The notes below the pieces were generated by a model that was given only the letters and a program-made list of their open reading frames with translations, ran no database searches and was not told the DNA's origin. From Paracoccidioides lutzii Pb01 (lineage: Eukaryota > Ascomycota > Eurotiomycetes > Onygenales > Ajellomycetaceae), in assembly GCF_000150705.2 (NCBI RefSeq), contig NW_015440975.1, forward strand, positions 127,539-191,538: a stretch of DNA of 64,000 nt, in the 5' to 3' direction. The position numbers and the translations under genes are program-made. How positions within the stretch are numbered: the first letter of the stretch is position 1; every line of letters starts with the position of its first letter. Below, piece by piece: positions 34,574 to 45,500 of this stretch.

Positions 34574-34883
34574 TGTGACGGCATAGAACGGGCTCCGTCC
34601 AGACTACTCGACAGCGTTAAGGCCACTGGGCTGAAAAGGGTAATAATTGCAACTGCCTAGCAACGGCATAGCAACCAACCCCACAATTACCCCGTAAACA
34701 AATACCCCGTAAACACGGGAACCGCCTAGCAACGACCTAGCAACTGCGCTAAGGAAAGGGGTATATAAAGAGAGCCTTCCCCGAACCCTTCTTTTGGGAA
34801 CCGTCTTAGTATTCTGTCAAGATAGCTTACCTAGCTGGCAATCAAACACCTGTTTCACCTGCGCCTAGATTGCAGCCGTGACA
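34574..34883 (+). repeat. LTR-like repeat A (solo LTR candidate)
   Basis: 310 bases beginning TGTGACGGC and ending GCCGTGACA, i.e. TG...CA with short imperfect inverted ends, as in LTRs. It contains repeated gcctagcaacg / catagcaacc motifs and a TATA box (gtatataaag, 34761-34770) followed by ccttcccc, like an LTR promoter. No 5-base target duplication is visible and no gag or pol lies next to it. Confidence 0.5.
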
Positions 34884-34962
34884 ATGCAGATAAACAGATG
34901 TTCAATTGTCAACTAGATAAATTATCTCATTAAAATACTCAGATGATCTATAGAACAGAGAG

Positions 34963-35155
34963 GCCTGGGGAAGGGATCCTCTTATATCTATACCCCTTTT
35001 CCACTAGCGGTTGCTACGCCGTTGCTAGGCAGTTTCTGTGGGGTATTTTATTGTGTTTACCGGGTAGTTGTTTGCGGGGTGGTTTGTGGGGTGGTTGCTA
35101 TGCCTTTTGCTAGGCGCGGCTTGCCAACGCTGCCATGGTCAATAGCGCCGTCACA
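34963..35155 (-). repeat. LTR-like repeat B, inverted and partial copy of A
   Basis: Its reverse complement starts tgtgacggc and follows repeat A through gcctagcaa, ggcatagcaacc, accccacaa, gtaaacac, aaaggggtata and cttcccc, but ends before the 3' third. With A it gives a 582-base unit with TGTGACGGC / GCCGTCACA ends, so a foldback element is an alternative to two independent LTR fragments. Confidence 0.55.
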
Positions 35156-35216
35156 ATGATCCCTGTACTCACCTAGTCGCTTAGTCAGCATCGCACATTC
35201 TCTTTCAGGTGTTTAC

Positions 35217-35240
35217 ACCACCACCACCACCACCACCACC
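35217..35240. repeat. (CAC)n microsatellite
   Basis: Eight CAC-type units between the LTR-like repeats and the FunK1 pseudogene. Confidence 0.7.
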
Positions 35241-35403
35241 GATTTTACTAGCAGTTGGAAAATCGATGCAAGGAATATACAGCTCAGTTTGATACAACAT
35301 TAGCTGTTGAGATATCCTGGCACCATAGTTCAACGAACTTTGCAATTCACTCCCTTGCTTCCCCCGTCCCACATCTATTGCTGCATGTGCCATAACATCG
35401 CAT

Positions 35404-37835
35404 ATGGCCAACCTTTCGCCTCATGATTACGATATCATCGCAAAGCATCCCTTTAATGACTCGCTAAATCAGCTGCAAGGCCCACTTCGGGAGGCAGAGC
35501 AAACGTATGATGTCTCAGCTGATCCTCAGAATGAAATCTGCCAAAAGGCAATATCAAAACTTCTTGCTTTTTTTCTGAGGCAAGAGATAACTCTTGGCCT
35601 TCAATCAGAAATAAGTAATCATGACGTGGTTTCTGAGCTTGTAGATATCTTTGGACGCATTCGCAAGGGTGATGTGATTTCAACTACAACCACTTTCGAC
35701 CGTTGGTGCAGCTTGTCATCCAAAACGCATCAGATGTTGATATCTGCAAGGCTGTCCTTGATCTCACAGCTACCATCCCACAATCAACTCCACTGGCAAG
35801 CGTCCCCCCTACCTTTTATGGCACGCCAGTCCAACAATTCATCTCATCATCACAGAGAGACTCCGAGCAGACACGCGAGTTGGTGAATATGAGAATCTTT
35901 GGGGAGATAATGTGACTGCACATTTCAGGATGTCAAGGGCTTCTTCAACAAGTACTTTGAGGGAAAAGTCTGGAGTGACAAAGCAGATGCCATCTGTCAA
36001 CGCATGCTAACCCCAGACAGTGATGAGAACTGGGCCCAGTTTCCTGATCCTCCTATGCAGAGTGATGTCCTTGCCTGGTGGCTTCATCTTCAAGGGGACC
36101 TTCTCTCAGAATCACACAGCATCTACTACACCACAGTGAGCAAAGCAGATCTTACTGATTCAAAGACAGAACAACGAGCTGACCTCCTTCTGAGAGCTAG
36201 AAGCACAAGCCTCTCACAAGGCAAACATGACTGGAGAGACATCCTGGTGATTGGTGAGCTGAAAATATCAGAGAAGGAGATCAGGACCAAAGATACATTG
36301 CTGCAGATAAGCTGCTATGTGCGTGATGTCTTTGCCACCCAACCCACCCGGCGGTTTGTCCACGCACGCATTCACCGTCTGCGGGACCAAAGATGGAGAT
36401 GTGGGTGTTTGACCGCTCAGGCCCCTACAGCTCAGGCATCATTGATGTCAACACAGACCCAAGACAATTCCTTCAGGTGTTTGTGGGCTACACCATGATG
36501 AGTGATGAGGAGCTGGGACTGGACACCTTTATTGCTAGGAATGAAGATGGCAGCAAATCAATAATCATCAAAGAGCCTGAATCCTCAGAGGAAATGATAC
36601 TGCAGCTGAGAAAAATGCTTTCCTTTCAGCATGCCATTGTGTGCCGTGGGACCACATGTTTTCTCACAGATGATGGAGAAGTGGAGGGTGTAGCCAAGCT
36701 CTCATGGGTATCAGATAAGTGGCACCCAGGGGTGGAACTCCTCAAGCTAGCAGCTCAAAAAAATGTCCAAGGGATTGCCAGGATTATTGGACACAGTACC
36801 ATCACCAGCATAGCTGACATGCGCTGCGGCCTGACCTTCGACAACAAGCGCCATGACTTCAAAAGTGCATTCCTCAGTACAACCTCCTCATTTCATCCAT
36901 CTCAGCCATCTGCTGGGTCCTGATACTTGAATATTCATCAAAAATCATCTTCCAGGAAATGCAGATATTCAGACAAGGAGATGCAAATGTCCAAACAATC
37001 ACATTTCATCAATCAATCATCGAGGACCTCTCAGCAGAAGAATGAACTTGCTTTCTCCATTCAGTCAGTGCACAAGCCAAGTCTCTTTGACAGGAATGGC
37101 AAGGAACTCTATGACAATCGTGTTCTCCGCTGTCTGGTGATATCACCTGCTGGCCAGCCAATCTACAAGTACAAATCACCCTTGGAGCTACTCATGGCAC
37201 TTCGTGATGCAATAAAGGCGCATCAGTCTCTTTTACCTGGATGGAAACATTCTTCATCAGGATATTCCAGAGAACAATATAATAATAACCAATCCTGAAA
37301 AGACAGGTGGTCACTCTGGCATGCTAATTGATCTGGATCTTGCCAAAGAAGTTGAAAGTGAGCAAAGCAGTGCACACTATCAGACTGACACAAAGAAGTT
37401 CATGGCAATTGAAGTGCTTCTTAATGTTGACCATACCTACCGGCATGATCTTGAGTCTTTCTTCTATGTGCTTATCTGGCAGTGTGCCCATCGCAGCTGG
37501 GAAAAACTAGATAAGTTACAGAGACAGAGATAGAGATAGGTCTTGTCGCAAGATAGTTTGCTGAAAGAATGGAATATTGGAGTTTATATGAAAATTGTAA
37601 GAATTAAGCGAAGTGACATGTAAGCTGATGGATTGGAATACCTTCTGCAGGAGTTCCCACTGGAATTGGAGTGTGTCAAACACCTCTGCAGGACCATACG
37701 AGACATAGTGTTTCCTTATGGCAAGGAAGGAATTATTATTGGAACACCCACAAGACCCAAAAGTGCTATATGATCCTATTATTAAGGCGTATGATGATGC
37801 GATAACTCTGATTGAAGCTGAATATATATGTTTAA
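35404..37835 (+). pseudogene. FunK1-type fungal protein kinase, broken
   Basis: FunK1 kinases are a fungal-specific family expanded in Onygenales; substrates mostly unknown. Pieces in order: start MANLSPHDYDIIAKHPFNDS; a frame change near 35700 into VQLVIQNASDVDICKAVLDL; a stop near 35911; FPDPPMQSDVLAWWLH; THDWRDILVIGELK-like text; insertions of four bases (CGCA) and one A between 36360 and 36392; VFDRSGPYSSGIIDV; GYTMMSDEELGLDTF; SITSIADMRCGLTF-like text; catalytic loop NILHQDIPENNIII; metal loop GMLIDLDLAKE; FMAIEVLLNVDHTYRHDLES; then stops after 37533 and a fading tail to IIIGTPTRPKSAI. The HRD arginine is Gln (HQD), a CpG-to-CpA change. Not functional as sequenced. Confidence 0.85.
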
Positions 37836-39935
37836 TGACTGCTCTGTTATGATGAATAAGTACTGTTTATGTTAGTTAGCCTGCTTAATGTGTACTGTTT
37901 GATTTATATCAGTTTGTTTCTCATAGTTCCTTTTCTGCTTCATCATCACACTGTACAAATGACTAAACCATTTTACAACCCAAGACAATAGTGGTTTGAG
38001 CACAGTTTCATCATAAAACCTCAAATCACCTGAAAGTCATGGTGGACAATACATTGGCAAAGTGCATAAGTACATCATTTAAATGCAGTGTGGTGGCATG
38101 TGAGAACACTTGATGTATGAAAAAGCACTATAGCTAAAATGACATCTGTCGCAATTCTGCCACGAGTACAGCCTGAAACAACTTTTTTTTTTTTGACTTT
38201 CTTTCTTTTTTCTTTCTTTTCTTTACTTTTAATTTTGGTCAATAGCAAATGCGGCTCGGCTGCCCCTTATTTGCAGAGCGAAGCGAGCAAATACAAGGTG
38301 TACGTATTCCTAATTTGGATAGAAGATGCTTCCATGGCAAATCTGTTAATCCCTTATGAATTTTTAATAAGAACTAGTGCTTCCTCTGCAATATGTTAGC
38401 ACATCAAGGCGAATATGAACTTGTGCCTCATTTCTGATCAGTGTATTCCACAGTGCTATGAAAGAGACATTGTCTCTGTCGACATCTTCTCCTAAACATT
38501 GGCTTGGCGTGTAATCGTTTTCGACTCTGGTGTGACTTTCAGACTCCGGCATTTAATATACAGCTTGGACAGGGAAAAAGTTCGTCTGGCCTTTGCAGTG
38601 GATTGTTTTCAAGTGTCAGCTGTGGCAGTTCCATATTGAGTGTAAACGGAGGCAGATGCCTGAGTTGTTCAGCATCTATTTCAGTCACTCTGTTGATTCA
38701 AGAAATTTTGGAGTTGATTTTTATTTTTGAATTTTTGAATTACCGTCCTTCTGCACTTTTGATCTTTTATCTTTTATCTTTCTCTTTCTTTACTGAATCA
38801 CTACTTTCTTTACTACTTTCGTTGTTGCACGGAAGCTTTTATTCTATCCGTCAAATTTGTCCCCAGTCGCTCCAAGTTGCTAGAACGGGCACTCTTACTC
38901 CGGTACACAAGTTCTTACCATAGACCACGTTTGAGAACAATGTGGTAGACTCCGTAGAGTACGGTTTTTAGAAACTGTAGATGTTATCTTTTAAAGTCAA
39001 GCCTAGTCGATTTGGTCTCTTCGTTCGAACATGATTATGGGCCAACACGGCTGAATAGAAAAGTAAATATCCCAGGTCCATACAGGAACAGTGGACTAGG
39101 CCATATGATCTAGCCTAGGACCTTACCATGTGGTTGTGAAGATCTTAGTGCTGGGACGGGGGTAGGAGAGTTAAATAAGTTGCAGGAGAAATGGAGTGCC
39201 GAAATGAATTGCAAGGGTTAGAGTTGAATTGCAGGAGAATTGAATTTGCAGGAGAAACACCTCAAAGCAGGAATCTCACGGTTCTCCCAAGAGTCCTTGA
39301 TGTTCAAGACATGGACCTTACTGGGTTATGCCCCCCCCCTTGTGCAGGTCATTCTCCTCTGAGCTCTCAACGCCCTCAATGAGGGATGAACCAGATGCTT
39401 CTTCAGTATGCTGTGCTAGTTAGCATTGCCAATCTAACCCAGAAAGCTAGCATTCTTCTGATTAAAGAACTGGAAGATGATGTCAACTGACTGCCGTGTT
39501 CCTCCCATCGAAGAAGATGACAATATAGGGGAAATCCTTGCAGTAGTTATATGGAGGGATATACTATTAACCCTGCAACCCCTTTTTCTCCCTTAGGTTG
39601 TTTTTGGTCTGAATCTTCTGACGCTACCCCAAGGACTTTTGTTTACAGTGGTTTGCACTATGCATATATCTACAGAATGCAAGACACCAGATGATTAATC
39701 TGTTGCATTAAATTGTTTGTGACTTATCAATAATATCATATGAGCAGGGCCTATCCATCACTAAGAACGGGGGATGATGAATAATAGTCAAGACTATATA
39801 AATCACAGAATTATGAGCCAGTCAAATAAATATATGCTTCAGTTCTCATGAAATGCTCTCTCAGTTCGAAATTTCCTCCTGTTGCTCAGCCCATGTAGCA
39901 ATGTCACTTACAAAACGCCGGTCTATGCCTTCACA
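37836..39935. other. Unassigned repeat-like DNA
   Basis: Contains T/CT-rich tract 38181-38232 and a short degenerate repeat of ttgcaggagaa at 39180-39255. Open frames are short and show no domain. It may be part of the decayed element that holds the FunK1 and DUF3435 relics. Confidence 0.35.
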
Positions 39936-40249
39936 GCCTCATCTCGAGGGCCAAAGGATCTTGGGGAAATCGAGATAATAATGAGTAGTTGCATACAAAT
40001 GTCGACTAGCAGGTATTGCTGTGAAGATGGGGTAAAGGGATAATATATAACCGCTTGTTCCGAAGCCACAATAGTTCATCTGGTTACAAAATTGCAAAAG
40101 GGAAACGCAAAGGCAGACGAGGACAGGAGGAATTGTAAATGATCCGTAAGATGAGTGGGGGCTTTCAGGCACACATGAAACCCCCCTCTTGCCCTCGTTG
40201 CCAGGCGAAAACCAAGATGGCTGTGAGCCCGGTGGCAGACAGCCACCCG

Positions 40250-42811
40250 GGGCGCTGGGTTCACTGGTGCCGACTCGTGTCGCGGATTGTGCGAGCATCC
40301 TGTACTTGGGCGAATGGGTAATGGTTCCGTGCGCACACTCCTCAAGGAGCAGAAGATATCTTTCAGGGTTTTTAGCCCCACATTGCAGATTTTGCAATCC
40401 ATCAGCCGAAACTTCTTCACATGCCGCCTCTGGAAGTGTTTGGTCAGATCCCCTGGTTCCTGGAATGAATAGACTCAGTCTTCCAGCAAGAGTTTGGTGT
40501 TCTGCAAACAAAGAAAGCAAATTTTGGGTCACCGTTCCGTCCGGACCTCTTGAACGGACGACTCAAGGAGCGCGGTCGATAATGGCTGGTCCATCACTCC
40601 CGCCTTAACGGCCGTTAGCTCCACGGTGGTCGGCCTGGGCTTGGAGCCATAACCACGTCGACGGCAGAGCGGCCCCTCTTCAGCACCGCAGTATGCACTG
40701 ACGGTGTGAAGGGCGGTGATCCGTCGTTGCAGTTCCGCCTCTGGGGTCTTTAATGGCAGCATTAGGGCCGCATCGATTATGATCATCTATTCAGGCTCAT
40801 GTACTCAGAATATCCCAGCTTACCTCTCACATCCTCATGGACGACCTTTCCGGAGAGCTGCCGCTAGCTGTTGATCACTAGATGTTCCTGTCAGTATTGC
40901 TCTAGAATCTCATGCCTGAGCTCGATCCTCGCGCGTTGCTTCTCGCTGCGGAGCCGGCGAACGGCCTTATGATATCTCTCATCCCGCCTCTCGTGCTTCT
41001 CAACCCGGCCCCTATATTTGTCTTCCCATTGTCAGTCTTTCTCAGTCTTTCGCCGGTACTTCTGTCCCATACGACTGTGGAGCAAGCGTGCAGTAGCGTC
41101 ACGGCGCTTCTTCATGCATTTGACTGACCCGGAAGTCTTCAGAATGCGCGCCTGGTGGTTTACCAATCTCGACTGCTCCGGCGTCAGCTTCCAGGGTCAG
41201 CAGAAGTTGATGGACCAGCTCATCAAGCACACCACCCTCATCAGCACCTTCTGCAGTTTGCGGCCATGGTAGATGCTGAGGACATCAGTGGTGATGTTTC
41301 AGTCCAGATCGTGTTTGAGAAATGTATCAATACTGGCGTGCTGGAGCATCAGGTTCTGGAGAGAATCACTCACATCCTCTGTTTGACAATGCCAACATCA
41401 ACAAGCATGCTCACTCTTGAAAAGGGATCGGGAGGGAAGGACAGTTAGACACTCGCGGCTCTTGTTGAAACCCTTCACCACTGCATCACAGAGAACATAC
41501 AGCTTTGTAACCTGCTGGAAGCCTATGATCTCGCCACTCTTTTTCATTTGAGTCTGCACTGAAGCTGTGGTCAACCGGATCTCATGTGTAATGCAGATGG
41601 TATCTCTTTCATGGACAGTTGAGCAGAAGATGAACTGATCTGTCAGATCATCATGCAGTGAGAGCTTTTGCTGATTGAGCCCATTCAGAACACGCAGGCT
41701 GTAGAGATCCTCAGGGTGTTTGATGCCTTGTGACTTGAATGCCTGGATGTGAAACAGCAGCCCCAGGAGGAAGGCATGTGGACTGAGCACCAGAGTTGGG
41801 TAGTAGATGATCTCCGGAATTCAAAAAGTGTTCCTGGACGAGGAGCTAGTCGGCTCATGAAGAAACAAACAGCCACGGAGCATGGGGGAATCGTACACAT
41901 CCTACATGCCCAGGAAGGTCTTGGTGAAGTGGGCGGTCAGCCCAACTCACAGAGGAGGTACACTGAAATGGGGGTCCCGGACCAGCGTGAGCTCCATACC
42001 ATGATACTGAAGCTGGGTCAAAGCATCTGGTTGACTACCCGTGATACCCGTGACCTGACAGAAGAGGATCAGCTCACCACGCAGCCAACTGACCAAGAAC
42101 TCCATCCCGTTCATTGCCAGAAGCACGTGGAGGTACTCCGCCAGGTCGTCAACGTACATGGGCTCCCCGGGCCTCTTCTCGTGGTTGAGCTTCTTCTCAT
42201 CAGCGACGAGCTCGATCACCTGCCACAAATAGTTTAGACGGAGATACCAAAAAGGAGAGTATCCGATACCAGGGAAGGAGCCACATTACATTCTGTGCTT
42301 GAGCCATGATCAGAGGATTGATTCTGTCACCCGTGTCTTGCTTAGAGCTGACGGCTTGGATCCCCGGCCACCTTCTTCCCCCTTTGCCATGACACTGGTC
42401 GCAAGCCCAGCTGAGGAACCCTTTTAAGGGATTGGATTGAGAGAGACCAGTAGACATCGAGCACATTCCTTCTCATGTACTCACACCTCCACAGTTAGCG
42501 GGATGTTTTGGGGCATGCTTGAGATCACACTCATCAGTGCCAGTGGTCTCAAACTCTATCCATGTTATCAACCGTCAATTTATTCAAGCAACACTACCAA
42601 AATTATCTCAACCTTATGTAATATTCAAGAGAAGGAAGCTTGTCATCTTCTGAGATCTCCTCATCACTGTAATCACTATCCTCACTCTCCTGACTGTCAG
42701 TCTCCTCGGTCCTGTCAGTATTGTCATACTGTGGTCTGAAAACATATCATCAGCGTATTCCAACTCGTTGTTGGAGAACTCGCTGCTCTCAGCCTCAGGG
42801 GAAGGAGGCAT
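40250..42811 (-). pseudogene. DUF3435-family tyrosine recombinase-like gene, decayed
   Basis: DUF3435 is related to tyrosine recombinases of Cryptons and to Starship captains. Minus-strand fragments run in family order: start MPPSPEAESSEFSNNELEYA (42811); acidic ESEDSDYSDEEISEDDKLPS; FLSWACDQCHGKGGRRWPGI; KRPGEPMYVDDLAEYLHVLL; LILFCQVTGITGSQPDAL; LVLSPHAFLLGLLFHIQAF; DLYSLRVLNGLN; GEIIGFQQVTKLYVLCDAVV; LMLQHASIDTFLKHDLD; PWKLTPEQSRLVN; LKTPEAELQRRITALHTVSA; and a C-terminal C2H2-like part, KICFLCLQN, then EPGDLTKHFQRRHVKK and DCKICN. Frames change many times and stops replace Arg codons (CGA to TGA). The expected LR..A-G-AFN arginine reads Cys and the expected KHYL tyrosine reads Asp, so it lacks catalytic residues (alignment from memory). 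Confidence 0.75.
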
Positions 42812-43716
42812 GCTATGAGTCAGGCAAAAAGGAGCCCCGCTGACAACGCTGGAGAGATCAGAGTGTGAATGGATGAGGATGAAAGGCAGAACAAGAGAGG
42901 AGAGGAAAAGTGATGCTGTGAAATGTATACAGAAAATAGCCGATGGGGACAATGTCAAGCTGGAATCATTCATTGATGATACTCGCGGATGAATCTGGAG
43001 TGAAACCAGAAGAGCAGAAGGCCGCCTATCTCCCATGTAGGGAAGATAGTGACTGGCAGATGGGAAAGGATCCATTTTGAGTGACCTGGCACGAAAGGAA
43101 GTGTGGCCTCTGGCTCGCTCGGGGTGAGGGAGGGTGAGGTGAGTGAAAACAGACTGGCAGAGGGAAGTGTTTCAAGGTTGGTGCGGCGGCATGAACCATC
43201 ACACTGATTGTATGCGTGCATGTTGGAGGAAGGACGGCACACAATGGCTTTAGGACCAGCTTTTTCAGCCGCCCACTCGGCATCACATCGTTTAAACAAA
43301 TAATATATTTAACTTTTATTAAATATAATAAATAAATATCAAAGCCAAGATATCCATCAAGCTTTTTGAAGTCCTCAGATGAACATTTTTGAGCAGCTTT
43401 GGCGGTTTTGGCGTGTTTGGTGGTGAGCAGCCGGGAAAACCATTTAACTGCCAGAGACAGAGGTGTTAACCCTTCGCTAACTTCCAGATGATTTCCAAGG
43501 ATTCTGCGGGGCCTAGCGGGCGACCGCATACATAGAGATAGAAGAACACAGAAGATTCAACACAGAGAACTGCTTGAGTTTGTTCCTGTTAAAGGATACC
43601 AAATTGTTGAGATATAGAGTTGGAGAAAGGAACAGTGATAGACTTCCAATAACACTGACCTATGACTGTCTTTTATCCAAAGGCTATCAAACTATCTGAT
43701 GATCGTCCTGGTTCTT
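42812..43716. other. Upstream flank of the DUF3435 relic
   Basis: The minus strand carries an open frame 43529-43026 (starting MRSPARPRRILGNHLEV, with KTAKAAQKCSSEDFKKLDGY) that I cannot assign. It lies between the recombinase relic and the A+T tract and could be part of the same element or of the sequence it inserted into. Confidence 0.3.
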
Positions 43717-44516
43717 AAGAAATTATTTATATTTAAAAGTAATTTTAAAAACAATAATAAATTTATTATAGATATTAAAAATATAATAAAATTTCTATTA
43801 AATAAAGCTTTTTAAAAGTAATAAATAATTAAAATTATAAAAATTTCTATATCTTAATTTTTCAATTTAATATAGTTTAAAATATTTATTAAAATAAAAA
43901 ATTATAGTTTAAATTATATTTTTAAAGTATATATTAAATTTATATTACTTTTAAATATAAATAAATTTTTAATTAAGTATCTAATAATTTCTTATTATAT
44001 TTAATAAAAGTTAAAAAGTCAATATATTTTATATAAATAAAGACTTTCAGTAATTGAATAATTTAAGCAACTGATAAATATTCATATGATATAAGAAATT
44101 AAAAGCTAAAAGTTTAAATCTAATAAGATATAATAGTATTTAAAAATCAAATATTAATTGATATACTTTAAAAGACATCTTATTCATATTTTTAATATTA
44201 TTAATTAAGTTAACAGATTTTACTTTATATATAAAATATCATTATTTATAGATTAAAAATTATGTATTATAAGTTCTAGAATTAGATACTCATTAATACT
44301 TTTCTATGAAGTTTAGATTTGACTTATTTTAATATATAACTAAATATGATTTTAATATTTAAATTTTTAATATAACTTATATATATATTTAACTTTATAT
44401 TTTGAATTTATTATAATTACTTACTGTTTTTAAATATAGAAAAGAAAAAAATAAAATAAATAAATAAAATAAATAAATATAAAAAATAATAATTTTTAAT
44501 AACTAATATTTTTAAT

Positions 44517-44553
<37 letters not shown>

Positions 44554-45500
44554 GTAATGAGCGTGTTACTGAACATAGCCCTAGCACTTTCTTATAACAA
44601 AAAGACAAATTTATTAGAAGAAGAAAAGAAAAGAAGGCTGAAAGCTAAGAAAGTGAGTGCAGAGTTTTATATAAATCAGAGTAAAAAAAGAACAATCTGA
44701 ATCTAATGTGATTTCAATTGTGAAAGATAATATCATCTAACTAGATACTAGTCTAATATAAAAATTATTAATTAAAATAAAAAATATTATTTAATACTTT
44801 ATCATCAAAAAATTAAATTAATATAGTTATTTTTATTAAAAATAACTACTTTTTAAATTATATTTTAATTTAAAGTATAAATTTTTAATATTTATATTAA
44901 TGTTATAAAATTTTAGTTTTTAATTATTTTAATAAATTATATAAATAAAGTTTTTTTTAATTTATCTATATTATAATATATTTGAATAATTATTTATATT
45001 TATTTTATTCAAAGAGATAGTATATAAAAAGTTTTTTATTTCAAATTAATATTTAAAAAAACTAGTTTTATTATAATTAAAAATGTATAATTTTTTTTAA
45101 AAGAATTTTGTTTTATATTAAATTATATTTTTTAAAAATTATAATTTAATTTTTTACTTACTAAATTTATATATATATTAAAATTATTTCAAATTTAGAT
45201 CAATATTTATAGTAATTATATTCTTATTTTATAGAATATAAATTATTTACTTAAAATAATTATAATAGAAAAAAAAGTTAAAATAAAAATAACTTAAAAT
45301 ATATAACTTCTTAAATTCATATTATAAGTTTTTATTACAGAGAGTTAAAATTTATATTATATAAATATATAGAGCTAGTTATCTTTTAATTAATTAAAAT
45401 TATAGTTCTATATGATATTTTAATTTAATATAATAAATTATACAGAAAATCTAATAAATAACTAATCACAAATTTCACTCTATGAAAATTTATTATAGCA
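43717..45500. repeat. Extremely A+T-rich tract
   Basis: About 1.8 kb that is almost pure A and T, with almost no CG. It contains no gene or open frame and an (AT)n run at about 44521-44550. It is split by a ~190-base island (44551-44740) with normal G content and a CpG at 44560. Such tracts in fungi are usual outcomes of repeat-induced C-to-T mutation of old transposons or part of A+T isochores. Confidence 0.7.

Noticed and set aside
43026..43529. Minus-strand frame starting MRSPARPRRILG
   Set aside because: Not assigned as a gene: it does not match the N terminus of DUF3435 proteins, and its later part is Ser/Pro-rich low complexity.
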